From positions 11,478,501 through 11,542,500 of the forward strand of contig NC_092323.1 in the NCBI RefSeq assembly GCF_036785885.1: DNA of 64,000 nt. The letters are read 5' to 3'. A model generated the notes under the pieces. That model searched no databases, was not told where the DNA came from, and saw nothing but the letters and a program-made list of their open reading frames with translations. This DNA comes from Coffea arabica. Lineage: Eukaryota > Streptophyta > Magnoliopsida > Gentianales > Rubiaceae. Both the position numbers and the translations under genes were made by a program. Below, piece after piece: positions 50,794 through 61,347 of the stretch (positions within the stretch are counted from its first letter, which is position 1; each line of letters begins with the position of its first letter).

Positions 50794-52237
50794 ATCACGT
50801 TAGGTTGCGAAGCCAATGCAATTGTAGAGAAACCAAAATTGAAAAAAGTTAGGCTTATCCTTTGAATGGTATGGCCGAAAATTTTTTCTTTTCACGAAAA
50901 ATAAAATTTTCTTTCAAAGGATAATACTCTGTCGAAACACCAAATTCAACCTCAATTACAATAAAATTGGAAACTATCTAAGCCTCTATTTTTAGCTAGT
51001 TGCACATCATTTGTTAAAAAGTTTTTTGCCAAGACTTTCGGCCTTGAAACCTCTAATTCGTGTGCATCCTTCACAATTAACAAGTTATCCACTATGACAC
51101 TGTTACAAGTGCTGGTAGAAGAGTTTTGATTAAACCAAGCAAATAGCAAGTTTTAGAGGGCATTCCTAAGCGGAAATATTAAAGAACTTGATTAAGGCCT
51201 TTAACTCAAAATAACCTTTGTTGCATCGACCATATATATATATATATATATATATACACTAGAGGGTATGCATGTATGACAATTACTCTCAAGATTGAAA
51301 CATTTTTGCACACCTTAGGGGCTACGTTAGAAAAAAAATATTACAGGTTTAAGAGCTTAAAACTCAAAGGAATCCATCTCTGTTGGCTTGGAGTAAATGA
51401 TCAAATGTACCACCCTTAAATTTAATGTTCCATTGCCATCAATGTGCACTTGTATCTTTATTAATTTTGTGAATTTAACAACCCAGCTAGAATATTTTAA
51501 TCCAGTGTATATAATCAATCATAAAAGTGCATGAACTAAAATCGGACAGTGATGCACCTAATAAATACTGGTCCTAGGTATTGTTTGAGGAAGTCTTTAT
51601 GATCATTGTATGTATCTACTTGAAAGAGGTGAAACCAAAAAAAAAAAAAAAAAAAATTAGTGTTCGTAGACCCAGTGACCAGAAAGTAACTAAATCTAAA
51701 TCTGCTTTTTTTTCTCAAAAAAAAAAAAAAGAAAGTAACTAAATCATAATGACATGTATTGAAATCACCTATCTGTATCGTTCTAACGTGTTCCAAAAAA
51801 AAAAAAACATATTTTTATCAGAAGATCACACAGCATCGTTTTCTTCAAACATGCACTCACATGACCTTGCATTGTTCAAAATGAATGAAAGGTCCAACAA
51901 TAGAACGCGCACTAATGTGGCCAAAAAAAAAAAAAAAAATAGTGTGAGGACTCATGGTTCAACCAAATTGTATGGCCAGTTGATATGAAAAGTACAGCAA
52001 GTCCACATTATCTTATCTTTTCCTTGCAGGAAAAAAATTCGTTGCAATTAGGCATGATAAGTACCTTCATCAGCATCCTTAATAAAACGAAGCACACTAG
52101 CAGAAGCTGTGCCTAAACCATTATCTAATCTCAGAAAAGAAACTCATGTCGTGGTCACAAATTAATGGTTGCCCATCCGGGAAGGATGCATGGAATCTGC
52201 TAGAAACCCACCAAAACTGTGAAAAAGTTACTAATTA

Positions 52238-52571
52238 CTCCCTCCGTCCCACTTTGATAGTCTTGTTTCTTTTTTCACATAGTTTAAGAAAAAGTAGTTA
52301 ACTTTGTTGGAAAAGTAAATTTAGATTGCTATTTTCCTAAAATACCCTCACATTAAATATGGTACAACTTTATGGGAATTTAAATTGATGGTAAAAAAAG
52401 AATCAACTCTCATTAAATGTGGTAGATTTATAGTAACAACTACTTACATTGAATAAGGGACCGGTATTTTAGGAAAATTAAAATACAACTACATTCTTCA
52501 ATTGGAAAGTGGACTATAATTTGGGACAGATGAAAAAGGAATACAGGACTATCAAAGTGGGACGAAGGGAG
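52238..52571. mobile_element. Stowaway-type (Tc1/mariner) MITE
   Basis: 334 bp bounded by terminal inverted repeats. Left CTCCCTCCGTCCCACTTTGA; right, read in reverse complement, CTCCCTTCGTCCCACTTTGA; homology continues through TAGTC. TA dinucleotides on both sides (52236-52237 and 52572-52573) are the expected target duplication. CTCCCTCCGT is the classic Stowaway terminus in plants. No coding capacity. Confidence 0.95.
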
Positions 52572-52654
52572 TATTAGATACAGTTGATTTGGTATTTTGT
52601 ATCAATGACTAATTATTTTCGCTAAAGTAACTTTCTAGTTCTTTCTAGAAATGG

Positions 52655-53545
52655 AAAATCATTCAATTCGTCATTCACATTTCGCTAAATAAATTCTTTA
52701 GCCTTTCACTTTTAAAATATTAACTTTACATATGTTACAAATTCAATTTGATAAATTTTGATTCCAATATAACTTTTCGACCACTTTTTAGCCTAAAATC
52801 ACTACGGACTAACATGTAGTTAATTTTTACATAGAAAAAGGTTGGATCCTACTTTTTTTAGTATAAAAAATGAATATGAATTGGATCAGATACCACCTTT
52901 TTAGAAAGGAAAAATCATTCAAAATGTCTTTCACATTTCACCAAATAAATTTTTTCTTCCATCACTTTTAAAATATAATTTTGAATTAGCAATGTTTGGG
53001 CTCAATCTAAGTCTCTACAACTACTTTTTAGACTAAAATCACTATGCGGCCTAGCTACATGCAGCCATTCCTTTTTTTTTTTTTTGTTTGCACAAAAAGG
53101 TCAAATTCCAAATTTTTAGTGACAAAAATGATTATATATTTGGTCAAATATCACTTTTTTTTAAAAACAATGAATTTATCAACTTAATTTTGTAAGAGAC
53201 ATAAAGTTACTAGTTTAAAAGTGAAGGACAAAAAAATTTATTTGATAAAATGTGTGGGACATTTTGAATAATTTTTTGTTTTGGGAAAAAAGGAATAAGG
53301 TTCGAATCAAATTCTACTTTTTTTTATGGTAAAAAATGAATATGAATCAGACCATTTGATTAAGTGCAAATGGGATCTAATTTTTTCACTCATACAAAAA
53401 TAACCATGTGTAGATCACATGATGGATTTAGGTAAAAATTGGTCGGAAATGGATTTTTGCAAGGGATGTAAAGTTATTATTTTAAAAGTGAAAAACAAAA
53501 AAAATTTATTTGACAAAATGTGAGGAGGTTTTGAATAATTTTTCC
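52655..53545. repeat. nested inverted repeat: two forward and two reversed copies
   Basis: A unit of about 75-83 bases (AAATCATTCAA...TTTCACATTTC...AAATAAATT...CACTTTTAAAATA) occurs forward at about 52655-52732 and 52910-52984, and reverse-complemented at about 53196-53277 and 53463-53545. Between units are diverged repeats of a GGATC...AAAAATGAATATGAAT(T/C) motif. The symmetrical 2+2 arrangement suggests a fold-back or Mutator-like non-autonomous element with duplicated subterminal arms, but no outer target duplication is clear. Confidence 0.7.
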
Positions 53546-54232
53546 GTCAAAAGCTCACAAACAAAAGTATGTCCAAATCAATGATTTAAACAAATAAAGT
53601 ACTTTGATTAAAAGTTTTGAGGTTCACATATAGATCCAATAATTGAAGAAAAAAAAAGAGATATGCAATGGTGCTAGGAGGTTTCCTAGTTAATTCCATT
53701 TCTTTTACTTCGTAAAACTACCTTGGTATGTACTATACGAAGAAGTTAGTTACAAAATTGTAATCTGCTCCATAAATACCAGAAAGAAAATGGAACAAAA
53801 AAACAGAAAAACGGCCGCACAAAAGACGCGTCACCGCCACGTATTGACTTGGGAGTTGGGGTGGGGTTGCACTTATCAGTCAGTCTCCATCAATATGCAA
53901 TATTTGCAAAGCATTTAAGTCCCTCCACCCAAACCCCTCAAAGTCTCCTCGGCGTATAATACACTCCCTCAATACTTCTTTGTTGGCTTCTCATCAGTAC
54001 TCTCTTCTTTAACGGTTTCTGTGGATATTAAAGAAGTTTTTTCATTTTTTGAAGGCCCCGGATGCAATCCATACTACTTTTTCCTTGTATACTAGAACTG
54101 GCCTTGGACACCCTTTCATTCGAGAATCGAAAAAAGTGTCTCAATTTTAAGGTTTCATTAATAGTAGTAGTATTTCATTTGGTCCCATGAAAGATCTGCT
54201 GTGAACGATTTTTTCTGATCAGTGAGTGAAAC
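53546..54232 (+). promoter_or_regulatory. upstream region of the Nudix gene
   Basis: Holds GTATAATAC at about 53954-53962, a possible TATA box about 275 bases before the ATG. A CT-rich stretch follows and could be the leader. TATA assignment is tentative; no other motif is firm. Confidence 0.35.
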
Positions 54233-54338
54233 ATGGAACTGAAGAACATGGTAGCCTTGGTTTCTCGTACAGGAAGACATTTGCAGCGTTACGAAAGAGG
54301 TTGTCGCCAAGTCGTCGGGTTTGTCAAGCATCCCTCTA

Positions 54339-54369
<31 letters not shown>

Positions 54370-57300
54370 AGATCATCCAACATACTTGCATGCTACAATG
54401 AACTTCTTTATCCTGTTGGTCCATCTTCAGTTTTCCTTGGGTATTTCTTTTTTCCGTTTTCCTATTTGAGAAATTTCTTCATACTACTTAAATGTTGTAG
54501 ATTTCTGGTTTGGGCTTGTGTAATGTTAATGGTTGTTGAAGCTTTTAAAGTTGCATTCTAGCCCCTGGAGTATTTTGTTTTCAGGGTAGCACCCAAATTA
54601 TTGTTTTTGTGAATTATGTTACTCTTTTTTTTTTGTCGACTTCTAAGAATGTACCAATGGACAAGATCATAAATGGACAAGGTGGTTACTGGTTAGTGTA
54701 ATTTAATAAGCATTCATGACAGTGACATCGATTGGAGGGCTCTATTTTTTCACAGGCATAGTTCCTTTCATGATGGTCATTAATTGCAAATGGCAAAACT
54801 ACCCATTTTCCTTTTGGCCCAAAGTCATTTTTTCCTAGTTTTCTATTCTACCGTGATGTAGATATGATTACTTTGAAGAAATTTAGGGAACCAAATTGAT
54901 ATGGAATCTAATTAAATGGTTAAAATAAAGACTTTTGAGAAAACTTGGTGGTCTTTTACGTATTTTCCTCTTGTTCCAAGGGTTTGGATCCTCTACCATT
55001 CTATTCCAATCACAGCATCTAATCCCCACCCTCTGATGTTGCTTTTGCTGTTGAAATTAAATCAACTCCAAAATACAGAGTTTCCACTTACCAAAAAGAA
55101 AAGAAAAAAAAAACACTCCAACGTGCAAAATTAGACAACTAGTCTAGCTCCCCAAATGGTATGGGGAGATGAAATCAATATTGGAGCCTTCAAACTTCAC
55201 GTAATATGGTACAATAAAAGGAGACACGTTGTGAATCTGACTGAATCAATTCTTGGATGAATTTGGCACTATTGTACCGAAAATAACTTGAACAATTCAA
55301 TGTTCATGGTGGTGGGGGTCCTTGCATCATCAACTGCATTTTCAGTTTTGTTTTGTTTTGTTAGTTTACTTTTTCTTGGGGTAGAAAGTATACAATGAAG
55401 AGGGGTTGACCCCTTGTAATTGCAAGGAAATTACGCCTTGCACCTACTTAATTTTATGACGTCAAAGTAGTTGGGGATAAAACTCAACCTCATTGTTATT
55501 TGTTTGTAATAATTTATTTCATCTGGTTTAGATAGAATCGTAGAAGTCGGAGAGAATCTTCATAACTCAATGTATCTGATATATAGTAATTAACTGACCG
55601 TTCCTGGTTGTTGGGAAACATGGGAAGATGGAAGGCTTTGGCTTTGGCTTTTGCTTTTGGTTGCAGCTCGTAGCCTACTGTTTTGGACCAAGAAAGAATT
55701 GTAAGGCGTGGATATCACTTTTGACCTTAAAGCCTAGGTACAATTTCTTGGAATGAAAGGTTATGGGACGAAGTCGGAAAAGTGACTGGCATTGAATCGC
55801 AACTGAATGCCCGAATGAGTTTCTATGCACTAACAATTAGAGACATACTAATGAGAGGAGAAATATAAACATTTAAATTGATTTTAGTGCTGGAGCAAGA
55901 ATTCTATGACAAGAGGAGGACTTGTTCATTGATTGATTCCAATTTTATGCTCCTAGAATTGTTTCTTGACTTGCTACTTGGTTCAAATACTGATGGATCG
56001 TTTAATTATGAAAAGCAGCAAAAAGTTCCATTCATATCTGAAAGGCCTGGTACAACTAAAAACCATATGAAATTCAGTATTGTTGCTAACTAAATTTAGT
56101 TGGTAATAATATGTATCGATGCTGTTTGGCTTCCCATTAAATCCCTGCCAATCTCGCTTTGTGGCTAGCACAGAGAGTTGACTACGCAAATAAGCAACAA
56201 TGCTGAGGATGATAAAAGATTTGCAATATCCTAGATTGCCCAGATATTGGGGTATCATCCAGTAGTAAAAAGAACAGCGGTGGGAATGATTGCAGCTTTT
56301 TATTTTGTATTCGGGTGTTTCTAGCAATATCATGTGAATGATATAATTGGTAATTACCTATGTCTATATGACTGAAATATGGTTTAGTTAATTTTTGTCT
56401 TGGAGATATGCTGTTAAAATGCTTGATTTACAATCAATCGTACAGAAGGAGGATCATTATGATTCAATTACATATCAACTAATTGGTGTTTTCCTTCTAG
56501 TATACTGACCACTGAATTGAGAAAAACTGGAAATGAGATCCACAATTTTCTTGTTCTTTAGGGACGAAAGGGTAGTTTGATGTGTAAATTTTTAATTCGG
56601 TGGCTAGGGTAGCATGCTGATGGATATGTTGAAATGCAGATGCATTCCCTATAGAATAAAGCTTGCCAATAAGGCCACTTTGGTGGACGAGGATTCCCTG
56701 GAAGTTCTTGTCATTACTGCACAGAGAAAAGGCAAAGGAGTGCTGTTCCCAAAGGTAAATGACTATAAAAGCTTGCTACTTGTCACAAATCTTGTCTAAT
56801 CATACAGTTAGTTACTAAGTTTATGAACTCCAAGCATGGAACTTTAATTTACTCATAAATTATGATTTGCCAGGGAGGTTGGGAAACAGATGAAGACATT
56901 TTTGAGGCTGCAGAACGTGAGACAGTGGAGGAAGCTGGGGTGGTAGGCGATGTTCAGGTTAGTCCCTTTCGGTTTTTAATCCGGTTATTTTTTCTCACAG
57001 AAGTAATAGGCACGTTAAATAAGACGTGATTACATCTTGGACATTTTTCTTTAAAGAAACGAACGGTAGTGTCTGATATTCTGCTGAAATGCCATGATAG
57101 TACGTGCTTAACTTTTAAGATCGATTCCCAAGTCTTCACAGAAACGCCTGGTGGTTTGTGACGCTAATACATCTGTGTTGGAAAGCAATGCATGATATCT
57201 TGCTCTTGCATTTGATTTCTTTGTATCCATCTATGATTGGATGGCTGCTGAACTTGGTTGTGGAAATTTTTGCAGAAGTTCCTGGGACACTGGAATTTTG

Positions 57301-57625
57301 AGAACCAAAATAAGGAGAGTTTCATGTTTGCAATGCTAGTCAGAGAGCAACTAGAATTTTGGCCAGAGCAAGACAAACGCCAAAGAATTTGGGTATGTTC
57401 TGCTAATTATTTAAAATTTCTTTATTGTTTGTGTGTGATTGACAACTGCAGAATATCTTTCTTATCCTCTCAAGTCATTTGTGACAGATGAGCGTGGCAG
57501 AGGCTAGGAAAGAATGCAAGCAGAAGTGGATGAAAGATGCCTTAGAGAATTTAGTGAAATGGTTAACTGATGAGGCCCCGTTGGCCTCTTCTTCCCCAAG
57601 CCAGGAGAGGAGATCCAACTTGTAA
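54233..57625 (+). CDS. Nudix hydrolase
   Basis: Five exons, 179 residues: 54233-54318, 56640-56754, 56874-56957, 57276-57392, 57488-57625, all GT/AG and in frame. The intact Nudix box (GX5EX7REUXEEXGU) is at residues 68-90: G68, E74, R82-E83, E86-E87 and G89 are all present; the U after RE is Thr. Before it are the family-typical RTGRHLQRYERGCRQVVG and CIPYRIK. After it come FLGHWNFENQNKE and a C-terminal helix with KWMKDALENLVKWL. Nudix enzymes hydrolyse nucleoside diphosphates linked to another group; plant members of this size (the NUDT4/12/13/16/17/18/21 group) act on nucleotide sugars, dinucleoside polyphosphates or inositol pyrophosphates. Substrate and compartment cannot be read here. 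A second ATG at 54248 (MVALVSRTG) may be the real start. Intron 1 is long (2.3 kb). Confidence 0.93.
54338..54362 (+). repeat. (TC)n microsatellite just inside Nudix intron 1
   Basis: About 25 bases of TC repeat, starting 20 bases after the exon 1 donor. CT repeats near plant transcription starts are common; here it is intronic in the model given. Confidence 0.95.
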
Positions 57626-58616
57626 ATAGCAAAAAAATTGTTTGCAAAGGGCCTAGCAACTAGCAAGTAGGATTGATCTAATCAGCAACTCCAATTTGCA
57701 GAAAATGAGAATTATATCTGTAATTCTAGCTTCATTTTCATAGAATTGGAGCTTTGCCTAGAAGACATCTGAACTAAAGGTTGCTGAAATAGCGACAAAA
57801 CAAAATTTGTGATGCACCTACAAGCTGATTCTTGACAATGATTAAACGTTGGTCCTTTGCTAAGGGTTGTAACAATAGTAAGGACCTTTTTGAAATTCTT
57901 TCCGGATATGCCCTAAAAAAAAATGTTTTTTTCTTTCTTTCTTTCTGGATAATTTTTCCTGTATGAATCAGTATGTACTCCAAATTGGCATCAAAACAAA
58001 TACACATCAACATAAAATGCTAAGATTTGAAAGGGTAAAAAAAATTATGAGAATTGGTTAGTTTGAAGTAAAGAAGCCTACTACGCAATTTGCCTATAGA
58101 AAGAAAGAAAAGAACGTCTTTGGATCCAAACTCAAGAAATACACTCCTACAAGGATAAGTAAGAAACAAGGGAACTTTTTTGAGGATGTCTTTTCCTACC
58201 TTGTTTTGCTTCAAAATATCTTGGAGTGAAAATGGTGGTTCAATAGACAAAAAACAGGACGAGGTTATATTAGTCATTTTAAGCGGAATTAGGGTTTTTT
58301 TGGACCCCTCACGGCATTTAACCCTAGCCTCCATCGCAATAAGTTACTCTACAAATCCTGTGGCCAAGATTTTCTACGACATTACCCCATATGGTTATAA
58401 AAAGCCGGTTTTCTCCCTCATTGACCCATAAACAAAGCCTGGAACCTCTCTGACACATTGGTTAGCCTACAGTACTTACTAGAACTAGCGAAATTCTTGA
58501 ATATGTGCTCTGCTTAATCACTTTTTTTTTTTTTTTTTTTTTTTGTGTGTTTTACTCTTTTTCGGTGCCAAGGATTGCATACGCGCCTGAATCGGCATCT
58601 GCAAGAGACTATGGTC
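57626..58616. other. Nudix 3' flank and non-coding sequence
   Basis: Holds the expected 3' untranslated region of the Nudix gene. A run of about 24 T lies at 58521-58544; read on the minus strand this is a poly(A) stretch that may end a retroposed sequence. An open plus-strand frame at 58180-58431 is not recognisable. Confidence 0.4.
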
Positions 58617-58632
58617 AGTAGTCATAGGATCC

Positions 58633-58847
58633 TTTTTTTTTTTTTTTTTTTTGTCGACGGAGTGGGGTGTCCGGGTCAAGTCCGTAAAGGCGGCCCGACT
58701 AATCCCCACTCCGGCCCGATCCAACGCCCCAACCAGACCTAGCACGTTAGATGCACGGCGAACTGATGTTGCTGCGGAGGTTCGACCCCAGGACCTAACG
58801 GTCCTGAGGAAAAGGCGCCAACCACCAGCCCATTCACGTGGGGGCAA
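58633..58847 (-). mobile_element. tRNA-derived SINE with perfect 16-bp target duplication (copy 2)
   Basis: Minus-strand element. Its poly(A) tail appears as a run of 20 T at 58633-58652, and its 5' end (TGCCCCCACGTG) is at 58847. It is flanked by exact direct repeats AGTAGTCATAGGATCC at 58617-58632 and 58848-58863. A B-box-like GGTCGAACCTC lies at 58777-58787. The 3' body (GGGGATTAGTCGGGCC, then TTGACCCGGACACC) is shared with the SINE at 22722-22885. No coding capacity; mobilised in trans by a LINE. Confidence 0.95.
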
Positions 58848-58863
58848 AGTAGTCATAGGATCC

Positions 58864-60278
58864 ATTAGTACATTTTTTGCCGATTTAGGTTCGTATGTAA
58901 ACTCTGACACCGTAAAAATAGCATCCGGTGTACTCGTGTCATGGTAGAGATTTACTTATTTACCCTTTCAATCGGTAAAAGTTGGCATCAAAAAAAGATT
59001 TTTTTTCCTCTTTTAAATGTTGAATTGAGATAGTATGCAAGTACTTGGCTTCTGATTAGTTCGATCGAGACAAGCGGCGGTTAATTTTTGTTTAGTGGGG
59101 TGTATGTTTTGCTGTTTTTAATTTATTTGGTTTAGATTTTTTTTTTGTTGTTGTGCTTTTGGTGAATTTGCAGATTCAAGATTTTGTAGGGTTTGACTTG
59201 GGATCTCTGTAGCTGGTTCTGCAATTAGAGATGGGATTTATGCGAAAAGAAAAGGAGAAAAATGTGTTAGATATTATTGTTGTTGACTAATTGTTTTATT
59301 TTGTGGCATAATGCTACTTTTACCAAACTAGAATGTCTACAATTTTATCATTATCAAGTAATTTAAATGTTGCTTTGATTTGTTTATGTTTATATAAAAA
59401 AAACGTCACACAATCCTTTGTGAAACAAGTTGATGTAGGCAAAAAAAAAAGAAGCATTGATCTAATAACATTTCTTTTATCACAATCATAATTTATTTAG
59501 CATAGTTACTGAAAGGCGCTTGCCCACATTGCCCTTTCTTCCCTTCCTTGTTCTATAACAAGAAGATCAAGAATCATAGGATAGAAGTTGAGCTATGGCT
59601 GTTCTATACCCAAAGTGCCAAGAGTACTTGCAAAAAAAGGGTAAAAACTAAAAAAGATGGGGTAAAAGAAGGTGAATGAGAAAAGTACCTATTTGATTTG
59701 TATTGTAACTTAAAATTTTTAAGATTCTTTTCTTTTTCTCTTTTTTCTTTCTTTCTTTCTTTTTTTCTTTTCTTTGCTCTCTTCTTCTTCTCCTTCCCCC
59801 TCCCCCTCCTCTCTTCTTCCTCCTCTGTTACCTCTCCCTCCGATGCTAGAAGAACCAGCAGCAAACATGAATTTTTTTATTTTTTTTTGCTTTTTCTTTT
59901 CCCCTTTCCTTCCCCTCTCCCTTCCCCTAGCTGCAATCTAGTCAAGAGCGGGGAGAGAGGTGGCGGGGGAGAGAGAAGGGAAGGGCAGGAGGAGAGGCAG
60001 GGGAGAGAGAAAGAATAAAAAAAAAAAAAAAAAGTGGCTGGTGCTAGCACCGGAGCTGGAAGGAGGTTGTCAGGGAAATTTTTTTAATGTGTTTTGGATA
60101 TTTTGAAATGTGTGACTTTGAAAAGTTTTTTGAGATTATTATTCATTATGAAGGGGAAAAAAAAACCTTAGCTACAAAATATGGGCACCGATCCTAACTT
60201 AAGAACATGCCATGGCCTCAGCCCGCAATTGAACCTAGATTACCAGTAATATGGTATGTTTGGGAATCTTAACAATAG
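58864..60278. other. non-coding region with long polypyrimidine and polypurine tracts
   Basis: An almost pure C/T tract (59725-59836) is followed about 110 bases later by a G/A-rich tract (about 59945-60035). The two are partly complementary (CTTCC/GGAAG and CTCTC/GAGAG words). No gene was recognised; the lysine/arginine- or phenylalanine/serine-rich frames across them are composition artefacts. Confidence 0.6.
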
Positions 60279-60287
60279 TCTGTTATT

Positions 60288-61337
60288 GGGTTATTATTAC
60301 TTTATCCTCTTAAACTATGTCATTACTATCAGTTTACTCTCTAACGTTATCTTTTAGTCACTTTACCGCTATAAGTAATTTAACTCAACATGTTAAAAAG
60401 TTTTGGATAAAAATACCCCTTTATTCTATAGTGTTACCACATTGTTATTATTACTTTATCCCTTGAAATTATAGTGATACAATCGCTTTAATTCCTAATA
60501 TTATTGTCTAAGCATTTTATCTCATCGTTAATCTAACTAGTATGGTCAAAAATTTTTAAATATATTTACCATTTTTATATATAATTAAAAATAAAAAAGT
60601 TGGAATAGTTATTCTTCTTTTTTTTCACTTTAAGAGATCCAAAAACATAAAAATAAAAGGATTTTTTTCAAAAAAAATTTCACACTTATTGACACTAGGA
60701 AAAGAAAGGGTGATAGGAAAGAAGAAGACAAAAAATTGGATTTTGCAAAGAAAGAAAATAAAAAAGAGTATAATATTATCGTATTACTTTAAGGTTGTCA
60801 GGATTAGAGTTGGAATTTGGTGATAAATAGAAAAGTGAAATACTTTTAAAATATAAAATTATTTAATTCTTTCTTATTTGTATTTGTTTTTAAAAAGAGC
60901 TCTTTCTCTCTCTCCCCCCTCCTTCCCCTCCCCTTCTTTCTATTTTTTCAATATTAATAAAATTGTCAAGAAAAAAAAATTAACACTTTGACTTTTTTCT
61001 TGATACTAAAAAGGAGAAGAGCCACTTTAAATTTTTAATTATTTTTATTATACAAAGAGGAGGATACTTTCTTCTAAAGTTTTTTAACTTGTTAAATTGA
61101 TTTAATGGTGGGATAAATTGCCTAAAAAATAACTATATGGGGTAAATTGATAATGAGATTATAGTTTATGGGGGTAAAGTGATAATAATTTTAAGGGCTA
61201 AATATGTCTTTTAACTTTAATTAACAAACTCCATTAAGTTTGACTGTTAATCTTGGGGATAAAGTGACTAAAAGATAACGTTAAGAGGAAAATTGATAAT
61301 GATACCGAACATTAAGGGGGTGAAGTGACAATAACCC
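60288..61337. mobile_element. second Mutator-like inverted-repeat element
   Basis: About 1050 bp with long imperfect terminal inverted repeats. The left end starts GGGTTATTATTACTTTATCC. The reverse complement of the right end starts GGGTTATTGTCACTTCACCC. Both share the inner block AACGTTATCTTTTAGTCACT. Further subterminal inverted copies (around 60430-60530 and 61105-61190) repeat the pattern TTATTATTACTTTATCCC. Flanks TCTGTTATT (60279-60287) and TCTGTCATT (61339-61347) match 8 of 9, with a one-base offset at the right border. The ends resemble the element at 32054-32729. Confidence 0.72.
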
Positions 61338-61347
61338 TTCTGTCATT

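Larger units (their letters stand above)
44351..52235. other. gene-poor intergenic region
   Basis: Nearly 8 kb without a recognisable gene. The first few hundred bases should hold the CAP-G 3' untranslated region. Beyond are AT microsatellites (48800-48834, and near 49741-49759 and 51232-51256), poly(A)/poly(T) runs, and a MITE candidate near 50513-50793. The frames 46671-46886 and 46984-47325 (minus) and 50039-50239 (plus) show no family signature. Confidence 0.45.

Noticed and set aside
58518..58910. 130-codon minus-strand open frame
   Set aside because: It runs through the SINE and both poly(A) tracts; the lysine runs are translated poly(A). Not a gene as it stands.
59604..60018. Overlapping frames rich in Lys/Arg/Glu or Phe/Ser
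   Set aside because: They are translations of polypurine and polypyrimidine tracts on the two strands.
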